DNA from: an uncultured Lachnospiraceae bacterium
GTDB lineage: Bacteria; Bacillota; Clostridia; Lachnospirales; Lachnospiraceae
Assembly (NCBI GenBank): GCA_900550235.1
Contig: URRQ01000004.1
Span: forward strand, 11,061 to 75,060
DNA: 64,000 nucleotides
Direction of reading: 5' to 3'
The position numbers and the translations under genes were made by a program. Below the pieces are notes generated by a model, which was not told the DNA's origin, ran no database searches, and saw only the letters and a list, made by a program, of their open reading frames with translations. Shown here piece by piece: positions 62,140 to 64,000 of this stretch; position 1 is the first letter of the stretch; each line of letters starts with the position of its first letter.

Positions 62140-63129
62140 ATGAATCGTAACATAGTGAGAGGCGCAGAAATTATAATAAAAGATTGGGTGAAGGTAAAGC
62201 CATGGGATCGTCTTTTGATTGTAACAACGAAGAAAAATCTCCCGGAAGCACGATTGCTGAAAAAAATTGCATTTACCCGAAGCAAAAGTGTAAATACTCT
62301 TGTTGTAGAAGATAGGGGCAGACATGTCGGAGTGTTTTTTGATGAAAATGAAGGGGTGTTTGATCCGTATACGGCGATTATAGCAGCGACAGAATATTCG
62401 CTTGTAACAACAAAGGCTGCAAAAAAAGCAATTCAGCAGCATAAGAAATTTTTGTCCTTACCGTTATCTACCAATGATGGAAAATCTATGTTAGGGTATG
62501 ATTTCCTTACAATGGATACAAAAAAGAGTCGTTTGATGGCGAAGATTATTATGAAGTATCTTCAATATTCAGATCATATCAGAGTAGAAACTGCAGCAGG
62601 AACATCCTTACAGATGGGAAAATTACATCGAAATCCGGGGTTCTTTAACGGAGTGCTTAAGGATGGAAAAGGGTATTCCTCTGCAAGTATCGAAGTATAT
62701 GTTCCGATTGAGGAGACAAAGACAGAAGGAGTTATGGTTTTGGACGGTTCGCTCGGCTATATCGGAAGGGCTGACGAACCAACAAAAATCATATTTCATA
62801 ATGGAAGAATCGAAGAAATTGAAGATACGCCAACCGGAAGAAGATTGAAAGAATATATGGAAGAATACAGAGATTCCAGAATCTATGTAGCAGGAGAGTT
62901 CGGAATCGGACTAAATTCAAGCTCCAAGTGTGAAGGGAATTGTTATATAGAAGATGAGTCGGCATATGGAACTTTTCATATTGGTGTTGGACGTAATCTC
63001 GCACTAGGCGGACGACAGAATGCAAATGGACATTTTGATCTAGTGTGTCATGAGCCTGATATTTATACAGATAACAGACAGATCATGCAGCAAGGAAAAA
63101 TTATCGTACCGGAACCGGTACCATATTAG
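62140..63129 (+). CDS. M29-like aminopeptidase
   Basis: 329 residues. The C-terminal metal-binding pattern of M29 thermophilic aminopeptidases is visible: [26 protein letters not shown], then [12 protein letters not shown] (Glu, His and Asp ligands). The family removes N-terminal residues from peptides; some relatives are 2,5-dihydroxypyridine oxygenases. It ends 14 bases before pcp. Confidence 0.8.
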   Translation: MNRNIVRGAEIIIKDWVKVKPWDRLLIVTTKKNLPEARLLKKIAFTRSKSVNTLVVEDRGRHVGVFFDENEGVFDPYTAIIAATEYSLVTTKAAKKAIQQHKKFLSLPLSTNDGKSMLGYDFLTMDTKKSRLMAKIIMKYLQYSDHIRVETAAGTSLQMGKLHRNPGFFNGVLKDGKGYSSASIEVYVPIEETKTEGVMVLDGSLGYIGRADEPTKIIFHNGRIEEIEDTPTGRRLKEYMEEYRDSRIYVAGEFGIGLNSSSKCEGNCYIEDESAYGTFHIGVGRNLALGGRQNANGHFDLVCHEPDIYTDNRQIMQQGKIIVPEPVPY

Positions 63130-63143
63130 GAAGGAGAACAGAG

Positions 63144-63791
63144 ATGAAAGTATTAATTACAGGTTTTGATCCGTTCGGAGGAGAAACAGTCAATCCGGCA
63201 TATGAAGCAGTAAAACTTCTTCCGGACACAATCGCAGGTGCTGAAATTGTGAAAATGGAGATTCCAACTGTATTTTCTAAAAGCGGTCCGGCGGTTGAAG
63301 CAGGGATTAAAGAACACAATCCGGATGTTGTAATCAATGTAGGACAGGCAGGAGGACGTTCTTGCGTTACAATAGAAAGAGTGGGAATCAATCTTGCTGA
63401 AGCAAGAATTCCGGATAACGATGGAGAGCAGCCTATGGATGTACCTCTTCAAGAAGATGGGGAAAGCGCGTACTTTGCAACGATTCCAGTAAAAGCGATT
63501 GTAAAAAATGTAAGAGAACATGGAATTCCATGTCATATTTCTTACTCTGCCGGAACCTATGTATGTAATTGCGTTATGTACAATGTCCTTTATATGGCAG
63601 CAAAAAAATATCCAAACATCCGTGCAGGGTTCATTCACGTTCCATTTGCAGATGAGCAGGTTGTGTCAAAGCCAAACGGTACACCGAGCATGTCTTTGGA
63701 AGTGATTGCAAAATCTTTAGAATATGCAATTGAAGCAACAATAAAGAATGAAAAGGATATTACAGAAGCGGTAGGCGGAACTACACACTAA
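63144..63791 (+). CDS. pcp: Pyrrolidone-carboxylate peptidase
   Basis: 215 residues, C15 family. The catalytic triad is Glu 78 (TIERV), Cys 141 (GTYVCN) and His 165 (FIHVPF). It removes N-terminal pyroglutamate from peptides in the cytosol. AAGGAG precedes ATG 63144. It is the last gene of the operon. Confidence 0.97.
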   Translation: MKVLITGFDPFGGETVNPAYEAVKLLPDTIAGAEIVKMEIPTVFSKSGPAVEAGIKEHNPDVVINVGQAGGRSCVTIERVGINLAEARIPDNDGEQPMDVPLQEDGESAYFATIPVKAIVKNVREHGIPCHISYSAGTYVCNCVMYNVLYMAAKKYPNIRAGFIHVPFADEQVVSKPNGTPSMSLEVIAKSLEYAIEATIKNEKDITEAVGGTTH

Positions 63792-63810
63792 TAGAATTTT
63801 AAACAAAAAG

Positions 63811-63871
63811 AAATGCTTTCTTTTGACTAGCAGGAACTAAAGGTTCTTGCCATCGGAAGAAAGCATTTTTA
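63811..63871 (+). terminator. Terminator of the pcp operon
   Basis: AAATGCTTTCTT pairs with AAGAAAGCATTT, with an inner GCAGGAAC/GGTTCTTGC stem, then T-run. Confidence 0.85.
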
Positions 63872-64000
63872 TATTGTAGTGAAATATGTGTATACCTACG
63901 AAGCGTAGAGGTAATAAAAAAATAAAAAAAATTAGCACTCACCTCTTGTTATTACAGCGTAGCTTTTGTCTTAGTTCATAGAGTGCCGTAAAGTGCCTAT
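63872..64000. other. Edge region with no gene seen
   Basis: AT-rich sequence with a small imperfect hairpin (TACCTACG/CGTAGAGGTA, about 63893-63913) and a lone CIRCE half-site TTAGCACTC at 63932-63940. No ORF or clear RNA gene is supported before the window ends. Confidence 0.4.

Noticed and set aside
63932..63940. CIRCE-like half-site TTAGCACTC at the right edge
   Set aside because: The matching GAGTGCTAA does not follow after nine bases, unlike the perfect element at 1849-1875.
1..64000. CRISPR arrays, insertion sequences, prophage or rRNA genes
   Set aside because: I saw no regularly spaced repeats, transposase or integrase genes, or rRNA sequence.

Overview
The window looks like the chromosome of a Lachnospiraceae-type gut Firmicute (class Clostridia). 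The evidence is AT-rich sequence with strong AGGAGG ribosome sites, a PolC-type replicase, a CIRCE element, the rho-rpmE-DUF1385-prmC-prfA order, DUF5721, DUF4867 and RACE/ASKHA proteins, and a GH120 xylosidase locus. I cannot name the species. Most genes lie on the + strand. The left edge cuts an FtsX-type permease and the right edge ends in an intergenic region.

Layout. 1-4 kb: end of an ABC permease, then htpG behind a perfect CIRCE operator. 4.1-7 kb: an accessory locus with a PARG-like macrodomain protein, a DUF3990 (ADP-ribosyltransferase-like) protein, a small partner protein, and the fused remnant of a type I restriction HsdR subunit. 7-11.6 kb (minus strand): MATE transporter, DUF5721 protein and a superfamily II helicase with two predicted membrane segments. 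11.6-18.4 kb: pseudouridine synthase, ligA, a clpX-like gene, a Csp-like subtilase, a coiled-coil protein and an lspA-like gene. 18.4-20.2 kb: divergently transcribed degenerate sirtuin and nudC. 20.3-26.2 kb: yitT-like gene, tRNA-Trp, rho, rpmE, DUF1385, prmC, prfA. 26.2-27.4 kb: a toxin-antitoxin patch (deleted zeta-toxin remnant bracketed by a direct repeat, then an intact Phd-Doc pair). 27.6-33.4 kb: ABC exporter, DUF2156 protein, two aminotransferases (one hisC) and a DUF368 transporter.

33.4-45.8 kb is a pentose/xylo-oligosaccharide locus: an AraC regulator, a DUF4867 protein, an L-fucose-isomerase-family enzyme, an ABC importer without its own ATPase, a MalY-type lyase, an M42 peptidase, xylulokinase and a GH120 beta-xylosidase. 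Two promoters in it share a 17-nt motif at exactly the same distance from their -10 boxes, which suggests one regulator controls both. The solute-binding protein gene carries an in-frame amber codon. 46-47.3 kb: an HTH/ORF6N-PLD pair behind an inverted repeat that brackets its promoter. 47.4-56.3 kb: hisB, a membrane-anchored orphan, ispG, polC and a corrinoid-activating ASKHA protein. 56.4-63.8 kb: a TetR regulator facing an operon of an M14-like peptidase, DUF969 and DUF979 membrane proteins, an M29-like aminopeptidase and pyrrolidone carboxyl peptidase. I infer that this last operon takes up and trims pyroglutamyl peptides.

The strongest candidates for undescribed biology are the ADP-ribosylation locus (4.2-6.2 kb), the ORF6N-PLD pair (46-47.3 kb), the shared-operator pentose regulon and the pyroglutamyl-peptide operon. 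All family assignments come from reading motifs; no database search was run.
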